Shown: positions 43,909 to 51,817 of the stretch, in pieces
How positions within the stretch are numbered: position 1 is the first letter of the stretch
Layout of the letters: every line of letters begins with the position of its first letter
NCBI GenBank assembly: GCA_964611645.1
Contig: CAZTAO010000035.1
Coordinates: forward strand, 1 to 51,817
DNA: 51,817 nucleotides
Reading direction: 5' to 3'
From: CAZTAO01 sp964611645
Lineage (GTDB): Bacteria > Armatimonadota > UBA5829
Notes under the pieces: generated by a model
Database searches by the model: none
What the model was told of the DNA's origin: nothing
Seen by the model: the letters and a program-made list of their open reading frames with translations, nothing else
Translations under genes and position numbers: made by a program

Positions 43909-45597
43909 CTAGGCCTCCATCACGATTGGCACGATCACGGGGCGGCGGTGGGTGCGCTCGTAGAGGAACTTCGCCAACGACTTCTTGCACACGGCGGCAA
44001 CTTCGTCCAACAGTCCCCCGCTGGGATCCTCAAACACCCCATCAAGTCGCTGTCGGATGACAACCTTCGCTTCCTCGAAGAGGGACTGACCAGCTTCCTG
44101 CTCGGCAAAACCCTTCGCGAAGAAGTCGGGGCCGGATACCAACGAAGGCTCCTCGACGTCGATGCCAATTACCATCACGACCACGCCGTCTTCGGCGAGG
44201 TGCTTGCGGTCTCGGAGGACGACATCTTCAACGTCCCCCACCCCAAGTCCATCGACCATCACGCTCCCACATGCCACCCTGCCGACAACCTCGGCACTCT
44301 CGCTCGTGAACTCAAGAACGTCGCCGATGTTAAGAGCAAAGATGTTTTCCTTGGCATAGCCCATTGCCTGAGCGAGGGCCGTGAAGCGGTGGAAGTGGCG
44401 CTGCTCACCGTGCACCGGTACCAGCAGCTTGGGCCGAACAAGGTTCATCAACAGCCGGATGTCTTCCTGGTTGCCGTGGCCTGAGACGTGGACCTTGGTA
44501 TACGGTTCGTAGACAACTTCGGCGCCCTGCTCAAAAAGGCGGTTCACAGTCCGCAGGATCAGGTTCTCGTTGCCGGGAATAGGGGTCGCACTGATGATAA
44601 CCGTATCGCCCTCTTTGATGTTCACATACTTGTGCTCTTCCTGAGACATCTTGGAGAGGGCCGACAGAGGCTCGCCCTGGCTGCCGGTCGTAACTATAAC
44701 TGTCTTCGAGGCCTTGACGTCGTTGATCTCATTCGCATGCAGCCTGGTGCCCTCGGGCACGTTCAGGTACCCAAGCTCCTCGGCTATGCGGCAGTTCTCC
44801 GACATGCTACGGCCAATCACCGCAACCCGCTTGCCGAACTGCGCCGCAATATTGTATATCTGCTGGACTCGGTGCAGGTTCGAGGCGAAAGCCGCTATGA
44901 TAATACGCCCGGGGGCTGTCGTGAATATCTTGGCAAAGGATTCGCCCACAAGGCTCTCGCTCTGGGTGAAGCCGGCACGCTCGACGTTGGTGCTATCGCA
45001 CAACATCGCCAGAACTCCCTCGTCGCCGAGTTCCGCATATCTGCCGATGCTGGCTACCTTGCCGTCGATGGGAGACTGGTCGAACTTGAAGTCGCTGCTC
45101 TGGAAGATCGTGCCCACGGGGCACTTGATGGCCAATCCCAGGGCATCCGGAATACTGTGGGACATCCGCAGAAGCTCGACCTTGAAATCGCCGAGTTCCA
45201 GCACGTCTCCAGCTTCCACCACGTTCAGCCGGGTGGTTTCCACCATTCGATGCTCAACAAGCTTGTTGTTCACGAACCCCAGCGTGAGGGCGGTGCCGTA
45301 GACCGGCACATCCAGTCGCCGCAGGACGTAGGGCAGCGCGCCGATGTGATCCTCGTGGCCGTGGGTCAAAATAATCCCGACCACCTTGTCAGCATTCTCC
45401 TCGAGGTAGGTGATATCCGGGATAACGATGTCAACTCCCAGCATCCACTCGCGCGGGAACATCAGCCCGCAGTCAACGACTAGTATGCTCTCGCCGTAGA
45501 CGTACGCGGTCATGTTCTTGCCTATCTCGCCCACGCCACCAAGCGGGATTACCTGGAGTTTGCCACTACTGTAGTTCTTGAGCTTAGTTGCTCGCAT
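43909..45597 (-). CDS. rnj: Ribonuclease J
   Basis: A 562-residue metallo-beta-lactamase/beta-CASP ribonuclease of normal length. The metal motif HTHGHEDHIG (about residues 78-87), SHSIPDALG, SSDFKFD, and beta-CASP features (GRSMSENCR, TTGSQGEP, SGHGNQED, VPVHGEQRH) are all present. It degrades and matures mRNA and rRNA from the 5' end or internally. It lies just downstream of asd, the order also known from Bacillus, where asd-dapG-dapA-rnjB follow pnp. Confidence 0.96.
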   Translation of the reverse strand: MRATKLKNYSSGKLQVIPLGGVGEIGKNMTAYVYGESILVVDCGLMFPREWMLGVDIVIPDITYLEENADKVVGIILTHGHEDHIGALPYVLRRLDVPVYGTALTLGFVNNKLVEHRMVETTRLNVVEAGDVLELGDFKVELLRMSHSIPDALGLAIKCPVGTIFQSSDFKFDQSPIDGKVASIGRYAELGDEGVLAMLCDSTNVERAGFTQSESLVGESFAKIFTTAPGRIIIAAFASNLHRVQQIYNIAAQFGKRVAVIGRSMSENCRIAEELGYLNVPEGTRLHANEINDVKASKTVIVTTGSQGEPLSALSKMSQEEHKYVNIKEGDTVIISATPIPGNENLILRTVNRLFEQGAEVVYEPYTKVHVSGHGNQEDIRLLMNLVRPKLLVPVHGEQRHFHRFTALAQAMGYAKENIFALNIGDVLEFTSESAEVVGRVACGSVMVDGLGVGDVEDVVLRDRKHLAEDGVVVMVIGIDVEEPSLVSGPDFFAKGFAEQEAGQSLFEEAKVVIRQRLDGVFEDPSGGLLDEVAAVCKKSLAKFLYERTHRRPVIVPIVMEA

Positions 45598-45639
45598 GTG
45601 TGATTTGTCCTCTAGCTTCGCTATGTATCTTTCTTTGTG

Positions 45640-46665
45640 TTACGACTTCGGCTTTATGTAGCCGCGTTCTATGGCCATCTCGGCAATCTGGACAGCGTTG
45701 AGCGCGGCGCCCTTGCGGATGTTGTCCGCCACAACCCACATATCGAGGGTGTTGGGGCTGCACTGGTCTTCGCGAATCCTGCCGACATACGTTGGGTCGG
45801 TATTCGCGGCAAACAGCGGCATCGGATACTTGCCGTTCGCCGGATCGTCTATCACTTCTATTCCAGGCCAGCCGGCCAGAGCCGTGCGGGCCTCGTCGGC
45901 GCTGATGTGCTTGTCGAACTGTACGTTGATCGACTCGCTGTGGGCCTTCATCACAGGCACGCGAACGCAGGTCGCGGAAACTGCTAGGTCCGGGATACCG
46001 AAGATCTTGCGAGCTTCCTTGATCATCTTGATCTCTTCGCCGTAATAGCCATCAAACTCGTTCTTGATTCCGCTGATCTGCGGGATCACATTGAGCAGAA
46101 TCTGGTGAGCGTACTGTTCGATAGTCAGTTCGTTGCCAGCGACGTAGTCTTCGATCTGCTTCTGAAGCTCCTTCATCGCGGCGCTGCCCGTGCCTGAAAC
46201 CGATTGGAAGGTGGTCACGACAACTCTCTTCAGCCCCGCCAGCTTGTGAAGGGGCGCAAGAGCGTGGACCATCTGGATCGTGCTGCAGTTCGGGTTGGCA
46301 ATAAAGCCCTGGTGCGCGGCCATCGCCTCGGGATTGACCTCGGGCACAACCAGCGGCACGCGGCTGTCCATTCGGAAGTCATCGCCATTGTCTATCACGA
46401 ACGCCCCACGCGCAACAGCTTCCCAGCCGTACAACTGGCTGGCGCCCTTTGCGCCTTCGGTGCCCGCGAAGAACGCTATGTCGATATCATCAAACGCTTC
46501 CGGAGTGGTCGCGAGTACATTCAACTCGACTCCGTCAACTACCTGCTTCCTTGCGGACCGAGCAAGTATCACAATCTCAGATGCAGGGAAATTCCTCTGC
46601 CGAAGAACCTTCACCATCTCTTCGCCGACTGCGCCGGCCCCTACTACAGCAACTCGAAATGCCAT
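45640..46665 (-). CDS. asd: Aspartate-semialdehyde dehydrogenase
   Basis: A 341-residue enzyme that reduces aspartyl phosphate to aspartate semialdehyde for lysine, diaminopimelate, threonine and methionine. The NADP-binding VAVVGAGAVGEE is at the start, and the active-site Cys lies in FIANPNCSTIQM (about residue 128). SINVQFDKH near residue 240 fits the substrate-binding part. The start is ATG 46665; a TTG at 46683 is in frame but less likely. It lies 23 bases after dapB. Confidence 0.96.
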   Translation of the reverse strand: MAFRVAVVGAGAVGEEMVKVLRQRNFPASEIVILARSARKQVVDGVELNVLATTPEAFDDIDIAFFAGTEGAKGASQLYGWEAVARGAFVIDNGDDFRMDSRVPLVVPEVNPEAMAAHQGFIANPNCSTIQMVHALAPLHKLAGLKRVVVTTFQSVSGTGSAAMKELQKQIEDYVAGNELTIEQYAHQILLNVIPQISGIKNEFDGYYGEEIKMIKEARKIFGIPDLAVSATCVRVPVMKAHSESINVQFDKHISADEARTALAGWPGIEVIDDPANGKYPMPLFAANTDPTYVGRIREDQCSPNTLDMWVVADNIRKGAALNAVQIAEMAIERGYIKPKS

Positions 46666-46688
46666 TCCAAGTACCCCCGTCAATGTAA

Positions 46689-47483
46689 CTAGATTAGGTT
46701 GTCCAGTCCGTAGACCAGCCCCTCAAGAGCCAGGACCTTGCGAATAGCCAGCAGGACTCCCGGCATGAAGCTCGACCTGTCGAGCGAGTCGTGACGGATG
46801 GAGAGCATCTGCCCCATCCCGCCAAATAGCACTTCCTGGTGCGCCACCAGCCCAGGCAGCCTGACGCTGTGGATCGGCACGTTGTTGTGTTCCTCACCCC
46901 GCGCAGGATCACCAACGCAAGGCACTTGCCAATCGATTCCCGCAGACTTCCTTGCGGCGTCCACAAGCTCAGATGTCTTTATCGCGGTCCCGCTGGGCGC
47001 ATCTGCCTTCTTGTCGTGGTGAAGCTCGATGATCTCAACGGCAGGCATGTACTTCGCCGCCTCCGACGCGAACTTCATCATCAGAACCGCGCCAATAGCG
47101 AAGTTGGGCGCAACTATTGCCCCGGTCTTGTTCTCCGCGGCAACTTTGCCGATCTGGGCTATCTCCTCGGGAGTGATCCCCGTGGTTCCGATGACAGCGC
47201 GCACACCGCGCTCCAAGCACAACTTGGTGTCTGCAAATACGAACGGCTTCGCGAAATCAACAACCACCTGCGGTTTGGCTTGATCCAGCATAGCCTCGAA
47301 GTCGGCTTCTACAGTCACATCCAGACCCTCGATGCCCACAAGTTCGCTGATCCTGGTTCCTGACCACACCACATCAACCGCGCCCACGAGGGTCATGTCG
47401 GCAGCTCCGGCAACCGCCCGAACCACCTCCTGCCCCATTTTTCCGCAGGCGCCAAATACTGCAACCCTGGTTTTGTCTACCAT
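46689..47483 (-). CDS. dapB: 4-hydroxy-tetrahydrodipicolinate reductase
   Basis: A 264-residue DapB of normal length, which makes tetrahydrodipicolinate for diaminopimelate and lysine. The nucleotide-binding VFGACGKMG is at residues 9-17, GTTG at about 99-102, and the signature ELHHDKKADAPSGTA (about 154-168) holds the catalytic His and Lys. It is next to asd, the preceding pathway step but one. Confidence 0.96.
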   Translation of the reverse strand: MVDKTRVAVFGACGKMGQEVVRAVAGAADMTLVGAVDVVWSGTRISELVGIEGLDVTVEADFEAMLDQAKPQVVVDFAKPFVFADTKLCLERGVRAVIGTTGITPEEIAQIGKVAAENKTGAIVAPNFAIGAVLMMKFASEAAKYMPAVEIIELHHDKKADAPSGTAIKTSELVDAARKSAGIDWQVPCVGDPARGEEHNNVPIHSVRLPGLVAHQEVLFGGMGQMLSIRHDSLDRSSFMPGVLLAIRKVLALEGLVYGLDNLI

Positions 47484-47504
47484 ATCAAGTGAACCTCGCT
47501 ATGA

Positions 47505-48749
47505 CTATGAACCATTAAAAGGCCCTATTGCTGCGAGTGCGAAGCCCTGGCCATCGAATAGCTGTTGGGCTACCCGGGCCACTTCTTCTTTATCGACTTT
47601 GGCCATCCTGTTGATGGTCTCTTGCAACCTCAAGAGCTTGCCGAAGTAGAACTCGTTCTTGGCAAGCCTGGTCATCCTGTTGGACATGCCTTCCTGGCTG
47701 ATCACCAGCGCCGCGCGTATCTGGTTGTGAGCTCGCTCCAGTTCATCATCGGTCACGCTGTTTTTGGCAATGTCGGCGCATTCGGCTTTGGCCAACTCCA
47801 GCACCTGATCCAGCTTGTCCAGTGTAGTTCCGCCATATATTACAAACGCTCCACCGTCAGCGTAGGATGACGCGTACGAACCGATGCTATAGGCAAGTCC
47901 CCTGCTCTCGCGGATCTCCTGGAACAGCCTGGAACTCATGCCCGCTCCAACCACCGCATCCGTGGCAGCCATGGCGTATTTCGCCTCATTGCCCTGCGCG
48001 AACGCAGGTGTTCCGAGGCAGAAGTGGACTTGTTGAGTATCTTTGCTCAGGCGGGAGTCCTCGCGGCTGAAGAGCAACGGTTCCGCAGAACGCTTCTTCC
48101 CGACTCCATCGAAACCATCAAACAACTCCCGCACAGTATCCACGAGCTCACGGTGGCTGACGTTGCCCGCCGCCGCAATCACCGTTGTGTTGGGCTGGTA
48201 ATGAGAGTCCACATAGCCAACGAGGCCATCTCGGGTGATAGCCTTTACTGTCTCTGCTTTACCCAGGATGGGCTTTCCGAGAGGGTGAGCAGGCCACATC
48301 ACATGGGCCAGGAGTTCGTGGACCTTTTCCTCGGGGGAATCCTCGGAGTGGTTGATCTCATCGAGAATAACACCCCTCTCCCGGTCTATCTCGGCCTGGT
48401 CAAAGACCGAGTTCCGGATCATGTCCGCAACTATGCCGAGCGCCCCGTGCAGGTGCTCCGTGAGCATCTTCAGATAATAGCAGGTGAACTCTTTGTCTGT
48501 GAACGCGTTCAGATGGCAGCCGAGGCGGTCCATGTCGTCCGCAATCTTGCGCGCGGTCCGTGTCTTGGTGCCTTTGAACATCATGTGCTCAAGGAAATGG
48601 CTGATCCCACGGACGTCCTCGGCCTCGTCTATAGACCCAACCTGGAACCACACGCCAACGGAAACGGAGTCCACGTAAGGCACGTATTCGCTTACTATTC
48701 GCAGCCCGCTGGGCAGGACTGTCTTGTTCAGGGACAACTCAGATCCCAA
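47505..48749 (-). CDS. M16 family zinc peptidase (processing-peptidase-like)
   Basis: A 414-residue peptidase with the inverted zinc motif HFLEH and the downstream Glu in VHELLAHVMW, as in mitochondrial processing peptidase and Bacillus MlpA. TTG 48749 is the likely start (GGAG 8 bases upstream); a GTG at 48785 would lie against the U tract of the pnp terminator. Position directly after pnp is conserved in many Gram-positive relatives. Cytoplasmic; substrate unknown. Confidence 0.9.
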   Translation of the reverse strand: MGSELSLNKTVLPSGLRIVSEYVPYVDSVSVGVWFQVGSIDEAEDVRGISHFLEHMMFKGTKTRTARKIADDMDRLGCHLNAFTDKEFTCYYLKMLTEHLHGALGIVADMIRNSVFDQAEIDRERGVILDEINHSEDSPEEKVHELLAHVMWPAHPLGKPILGKAETVKAITRDGLVGYVDSHYQPNTTVIAAAGNVSHRELVDTVRELFDGFDGVGKKRSAEPLLFSREDSRLSKDTQQVHFCLGTPAFAQGNEAKYAMAATDAVVGAGMSSRLFQEIRESRGLAYSIGSYASSYADGGAFVIYGGTTLDKLDQVLELAKAECADIAKNSVTDDELERAHNQIRAALVISQEGMSNRMTRLAKNEFYFGKLLRLQETINRMAKVDKEEVARVAQQLFDGQGFALAAIGPFNGS

Positions 48750-48787
48750 GTTTTGATCTCCAATCGTGCGCCGGTGCGCTATCACCT

Positions 48788-48842
48788 AAAAAGCCACTGG
48801 AACAGCGCCAACGATTTTGCCCGCGAGCGCTGTCCAAGTGGC
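48788..48842 (-). terminator. Rho-independent terminator of pnp
   Basis: On the minus strand a 16-base stem with two mismatches (48842-48827 with 48808-48793) is followed by five Us (48792-48788). It begins 18 bases after the pnp stop codon. The M16 gene downstream therefore needs read-through or its own promoter. Confidence 0.75.
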
Positions 48843-48860
48843 CTCGAACTGAGCTACTAA

Positions 48861-51080
48861 CTAACCCTTCGGTCGAAACCTGGCCCCGGGGCCGTCATCG
48901 TCTCGTCGCGGAGAGAATCCACCTCTGTCTCTATCTCTAGGTGGTCCCGATGGGCGTCCGCCGCCGCTCCTGCCCCCACTGCTTCTGGGTGGGATCTGCG
49001 AGATGTCCATATCCAGTCTGGTAGTCAGTCTGACCTTACCGTCATCGCCGACTTCTATCACCTTGACCGTCAGCTCGTCACCGATCTTGCACACATCCTC
49101 AGTAGCATTGACACGCTGGTCAGAGAGCTGCGAAATGTGCACGAGGCCGTCCTTGCCGGGCATTATCTCGACGAACGCGCCGAATGCCTCGGTTCTGGTC
49201 ACCTTGCCTGTAAAGACCTCGCCCACCTTGATCTCGTGGGTCAGGTTTTCGACTATCTTCTGCGCGCGAACCGCTCCATCAGCATCCGAACAAGTTATAT
49301 ATACCCGTCCGTCCTGCTCTATAGACAGCTTCGCGCCAGTCTCGGCTTCGATCTTCTTGATGACTCTGCCACCAGGTCCGATAACCTCTCCGATTCGCTC
49401 CGGCTCGATCTGAACCATCAGCACTCTAGGCGCATACTGGCTCAGTTCCTCTCTGGGAGCGGGGATCGCAGCGGCAATGACTTCGAGAATCTCGATCCTG
49501 CCGGTCCTTGCCATCTTGATAGCCTGGGAGACAATCTCCATATCCAAGCCATCTACCTTGGTGTCGACCTGAATGGCGGTTATGCCGTTGCAGGTTCCGG
49601 TGACCTTGAAGTCCATGTCGCCGGTGAAGTCTTCAAGCGCCTGAATGTCCGTGAACAGCACTTTCTTCGTACCGTCGGTGACCAGGCCAATGGAGATGCC
49701 GGCAACCGGTTCCTCTATCTTCACGCCGGCATCCATAAGGGCCAGTGTGCAGCCGCAGGTGCTTGCCATCGAGGTGGAGCCGTTAGACCCCAGCACTTCG
49801 CTGGTAAGCAGTATGGTATAGGGGAAGTCCACATCGGTCGGAACAACCGGTCGCAGAGCCTTCTCGGCAAGCGAACCGTGCCCAACTTCTCTCCTGCCCG
49901 CGCCACGGATCGGGGAAACCTCGCCCGTGGAGTACGGCGGGAAGTTGTAGAAGTGCAAGAAGCGCTTCTTGGTGTCTTCCTCAAGGGTGTCGATGATCTG
50001 GCTCTCGTCCATCGAGCCAAGGATCAGAGCGGTAAGGACCTGAGTCTCTCCTCTGGAGAAGAGTCCCGAACCGTGCACTCTGGGCAGAATCCCGACCTCG
50101 CACTTGAGAGGCCTGATCTGATCCATCGCTCGGCCGTCCGGCCTGCGTGAATCTTCCAGGATCATCTTCCTGACCTGCTTTTTGATGAGCACCCAGACTG
50201 CGTTTCCAAGCTCGGATTCCCTTCCGGGATAGTCCGGGGCGAGGAATGCTGTGAGTTCATCGCGAAGCTGGAAGATGGAGCTGTCCTTCTCGCTGGCTTC
50301 GGGATTATTGAGAGTTGCAATGATCTTGTCGTTGACTTTCGCGCCAAGCTCAACCAGCAGGTCTTTGTCGACCGCTTCGCGGTGAACTGCAACCTTGGCC
50401 TTGCCGATCCTGCCGATAAGCTCCAACTGCGCGTCTACTAGTTTGTCGCAGGCGGTCAGCGCTATGTCGATCGCCTCGATAACCACATCTTCCGGAGTCT
50501 GCTTGGCTTCAAGCTCTATCTCCAGGACTTTGTGGTTCTTGCCGGCGACTATGAGTTCCATGTCGCTGGCTATGATCTGGTCGAGGGACGGGTTGATTAC
50601 GAACTCGCCATCCACTCGGCACACTCTGACACAGCCGATGGGGCCGTCCCAGGGGATGTCGGATATTGCAAGCGCGGTCGAGGCGCCGAACACCGCAAGC
50701 ATGTCAGCCGGGTTCTCCGGCTCCATTGACAGGGGCATGGCGATGAGCTGCACGTCGTTGCGCATGTATTCGTCAAACAACGGCCTGATGGGTCTGTCGA
50801 TCAGGCGGGAGGTCAGAACTGCCTTTTCAGAGGGTCTGCCACCACGCTTCGAGAATCCGCCGGGAATCTTGCCCACAGCGTATTTTCTCTCTTCGTAGTC
50901 GCACAACAGGGGGAAGAAGGACATGTCCTTGCGGGGCTTGCTGCTCATACAGGCAGTGGCCAGGACCATAGTGTCTCCGCAGGAGATGACCACCGATCCA
51001 TTCGCCTGCATTGCTACATGCCCATGCTCGATGGTTATGAGCTTGCCGTCAAGCTCAACGTCTACCTTAGTGATTGCCAT
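48861..51080 (-). CDS. pnp: Polyribonucleotide nucleotidyltransferase (PNPase)
   Basis: A 739-residue PNPase, the phosphate-dependent 3'-5' exoribonuclease. It has two RNase PH cores (first with GGFSKRGGRPSEKAVL, second with RRPDGRAMDQIRPL and VLGSNGSTSMAS), a KH domain with IGPGG (about residue 575) and an S1 domain (GEVFTGKVTRTEAFGAFVEI). A basic, Gly/Arg-rich tail (about 700-739) is likely to bind RNA. The start is ATG 51080, with AGGAG upstream; in-frame residues farther upstream fall in the structured intergenic region. It sits downstream of rpsO, as in most bacteria. Confidence 0.97.
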   Translation of the reverse strand: MAITKVDVELDGKLITIEHGHVAMQANGSVVISCGDTMVLATACMSSKPRKDMSFFPLLCDYEERKYAVGKIPGGFSKRGGRPSEKAVLTSRLIDRPIRPLFDEYMRNDVQLIAMPLSMEPENPADMLAVFGASTALAISDIPWDGPIGCVRVCRVDGEFVINPSLDQIIASDMELIVAGKNHKVLEIELEAKQTPEDVVIEAIDIALTACDKLVDAQLELIGRIGKAKVAVHREAVDKDLLVELGAKVNDKIIATLNNPEASEKDSSIFQLRDELTAFLAPDYPGRESELGNAVWVLIKKQVRKMILEDSRRPDGRAMDQIRPLKCEVGILPRVHGSGLFSRGETQVLTALILGSMDESQIIDTLEEDTKKRFLHFYNFPPYSTGEVSPIRGAGRREVGHGSLAEKALRPVVPTDVDFPYTILLTSEVLGSNGSTSMASTCGCTLALMDAGVKIEEPVAGISIGLVTDGTKKVLFTDIQALEDFTGDMDFKVTGTCNGITAIQVDTKVDGLDMEIVSQAIKMARTGRIEILEVIAAAIPAPREELSQYAPRVLMVQIEPERIGEVIGPGGRVIKKIEAETGAKLSIEQDGRVYITCSDADGAVRAQKIVENLTHEIKVGEVFTGKVTRTEAFGAFVEIMPGKDGLVHISQLSDQRVNATEDVCKIGDELTVKVIEVGDDGKVRLTTRLDMDISQIPPRSSGGRSGGGRPSGPPRDRDRGGFSPRRDDDGPGARFRPKG

Positions 51081-51100
51081 TAGTTTTGCTTTCTCTCCTT

Positions 51101-51175
51101 GCACAAATGGCGCTCTTGGCCATTTGCGTTCGCTTCGTGGTGAACGCATCTGCGTTCATTCCACGACTTTTGTGC
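51101..51175 (-). ncRNA. Structured pnp leader in the rpsO-pnp interval
   Basis: The minus-strand RNA can form CGUGG...CCACG enclosing GAACGC-AGAU-GCGUUC, then CAAAUGGC/GCCAUUUG (51104-51126), which stands directly before the pnp Shine-Dalgarno. GCACAAA (51101-51107) can also pair with UUUGUGC (51169-51175). In E. coli the equivalent region is cut by RNase III and used by PNPase to control its own mRNA. A similar role here is inferred. Confidence 0.45.
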
Positions 51176-51240
51176 GCTGGTGGCGGCTCACCGCGCAAGT
51201 CTGTATTCGGTTGTGCAGAAGTTCGGTCCCAAGCTGGCAA

Positions 51241-51278
51241 TGTTTCGGCATTTCCGCTTGCGCTCAAATGCCGAAACA
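51241..51278 (-). ncRNA. 13-bp hairpin just after rpsO
   Basis: TGTTTCGGCATTT (51241-51253) pairs perfectly with AAATGCCGAAACA (51266-51278) around a 12-base loop, 9 bases after the rpsO stop. There is no U tract, so it is more likely a processing or stability element than a terminator. The stem resembles TGCTTCGGC of the hairpin pair at 15446-15514. Confidence 0.5.
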
Positions 51279-51287
51279 CCCGGAAAC

Positions 51288-51557
51288 TTATCTTCTCAGG
51301 CCAAGCTTGGCAACTACCGCTCTGTAGCGATCGATGTCGGTCTTGGTGAGGTAGTTAAGCAGTCTTCTGCGCTGTCCGACCATCATCAACAGTCCGCGCC
51401 TTGAATGGTGGTCCTTTTTGTGAACCTTGAGGTGCTCGGTTAGCTGGTTGATCCTCGCGGTCAGCAGCGCAATTTGCACCTCCGGGGACCCGGTGTCTCC
51501 TTCGCGCTGCTTGTAATCGGCTATGATCTCGGTCTTTTTGTCTTTAAGCAGTGGCAA
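51288..51557 (-). CDS. rpsO: 30S ribosomal protein S15
   Basis: An 89-residue S15 of exact family length, with REGDTGSPEVQIALLTARI and HKKDHHSRRGLLMMVGQRRR, the 16S rRNA-binding helices. The start is TTG 51557, 9 bases after GGAGG, an uncommon start for a ribosomal protein and one that fits tight control. S15 often represses its own mRNA by binding a leader that mimics rRNA, and a structured leader is present. Confidence 0.96.
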   Translation of the reverse strand: MPLLKDKKTEIIADYKQREGDTGSPEVQIALLTARINQLTEHLKVHKKDHHSRRGLLMMVGQRRRLLNYLTKTDIDRYRAVVAKLGLRR

Positions 51558-51579
51558 TTGAATACTCCTCCATAATCAA

Positions 51580-51631
51580 AATGCAAAAGCCAATACGAGC
51601 GCACTTTGAGTCGCGCCCCGACTTTTGCATT
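51580..51631 (-). promoter_or_regulatory. Structured rpsO leader, possible S15 autoregulation site
   Basis: AATGCAAAAG (51580-51589) and CTTTTGCATT (51622-51631) are perfect 10-base complements that close a GC-rich inner stem (GCGC on both sides). The structure ends about 9 bases before the Shine-Dalgarno region. S15-bound leaders differ among bacterial groups; this may be a lineage-specific form. Confidence 0.4.
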
Positions 51632-51714
51632 CCGAGGTCCGAAATCGACCGGCCCCTGGCGGGGTTATCGTATCGCTTCGGATTGCTCGCCCGATGTCCT
51701 AAAAGTCTAATGAA

Positions 51715-51743
51715 AGTTTACCACACCCCCTGGGGGGTGTCAA
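51715..51743 (-). promoter_or_regulatory. rpsO promoter with a palindromic spacer
   Basis: Minus strand: -35 TTGACA (51743-51738), a 17-base spacer and -10 TAAACT (51720-51715). ACACCCCC (51723-51730) and GGGGGTGT (51733-51740) form an 8-bp inverted repeat that fills the spacer and overlaps the -35 box. A dimeric regulator bound there would block polymerase or realign the promoter. Confidence 0.55.
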
Positions 51744-51817
51744 ACGTTGAGGGAGCCGAGGTTCTGGGTTTACCATTGATGTGGTACAGTTGGTGTTTGC
51801 GGATAAGGGCGTCTTTC

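Overview
The window reads as one stretch of a moderately GC-rich bacterial chromosome, probably from a metagenome assembly because a 10-base N gap sits inside a gene. The housekeeping block (rpsO, pnp, an M16 peptidase, dapB, asd, ribonuclease J, ychF, comF) keeps much of the gene order known from Gram-positive bacteria. It is joined to a locus rich in secreted DUF4091/DUF4838 glycosidase-like proteins and URO-D-fold proteins. That mix suggests Armatimonadota or a neighbouring Terrabacteria lineage; the placement is an inference. TTG starts with strong Shine-Dalgarno sites are unusually common (rpsO, csp, the M16 peptidase, two glycosidase-locus genes, a radical SAM gene).

Region 1 (1-26318) is a carbohydrate-degradation locus of two convergent operons. 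The plus-strand operon (176-14382) encodes two DUF4091 proteins, a GH127-type enzyme, two URO-D-fold proteins, a glycosidase-like TIM barrel, a sialidase-type propeller and a DUF4838 protein. The minus-strand operon (26201-14354) starts with a LacI regulator behind a consensus promoter. It continues with a very large secreted glycosidase-like protein, a second sialidase-type propeller, a third DUF4091 protein, a GH35-type enzyme and a third URO-D-fold protein. The operons overlap by 29 bp at their tails. Five products carry signal peptides and the rest look cytoplasmic, which suggests outside cleavage followed by inside processing. No sugar transporter is present. Both promoters carry similar LacI-type sites near the transcription start.

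Region 2 (26340-29300) holds a decayed insertion-sequence end fused to a fragment of a surface-protein repeat, a strong bidirectional terminator, and a secreted VIT/VWA protein.

Region 3 (29843-36098) is the best candidate for an undescribed system. It is a compact peptide-modification (RiPP-like) cluster: a 49-residue precursor with a YxxP leader motif, three Cys and a C-terminal Ser, a PqqD-like recognition protein, a radical SAM/SPASM enzyme, an HPr-kinase-like protein, a signal-peptidase-like protein with a Ser/His pair, and a nucleotidyltransferase. The last five genes are packed with 4-base overlaps or a 1-base gap. A convergent ABC exporter preceded by a small coupled ORF completes it. 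This resembles the tailoring set of some lasso peptide clusters, but with a radical SAM enzyme in place of the lasso cyclase and protease.

Region 4 (36380-41861) holds two strong hairpin terminators, a 1199-residue secreted protein (Ig-like repeats, 8-blade PQQ-type propeller, TIG domain, two C-terminal repeats), tRNA-Val(CAC), a small zinc-ribbon protein and a cold-shock protein. Region 5 (42050-51817) is the housekeeping block on the minus strand, with structured RNA upstream of rpsO and between rpsO and pnp.
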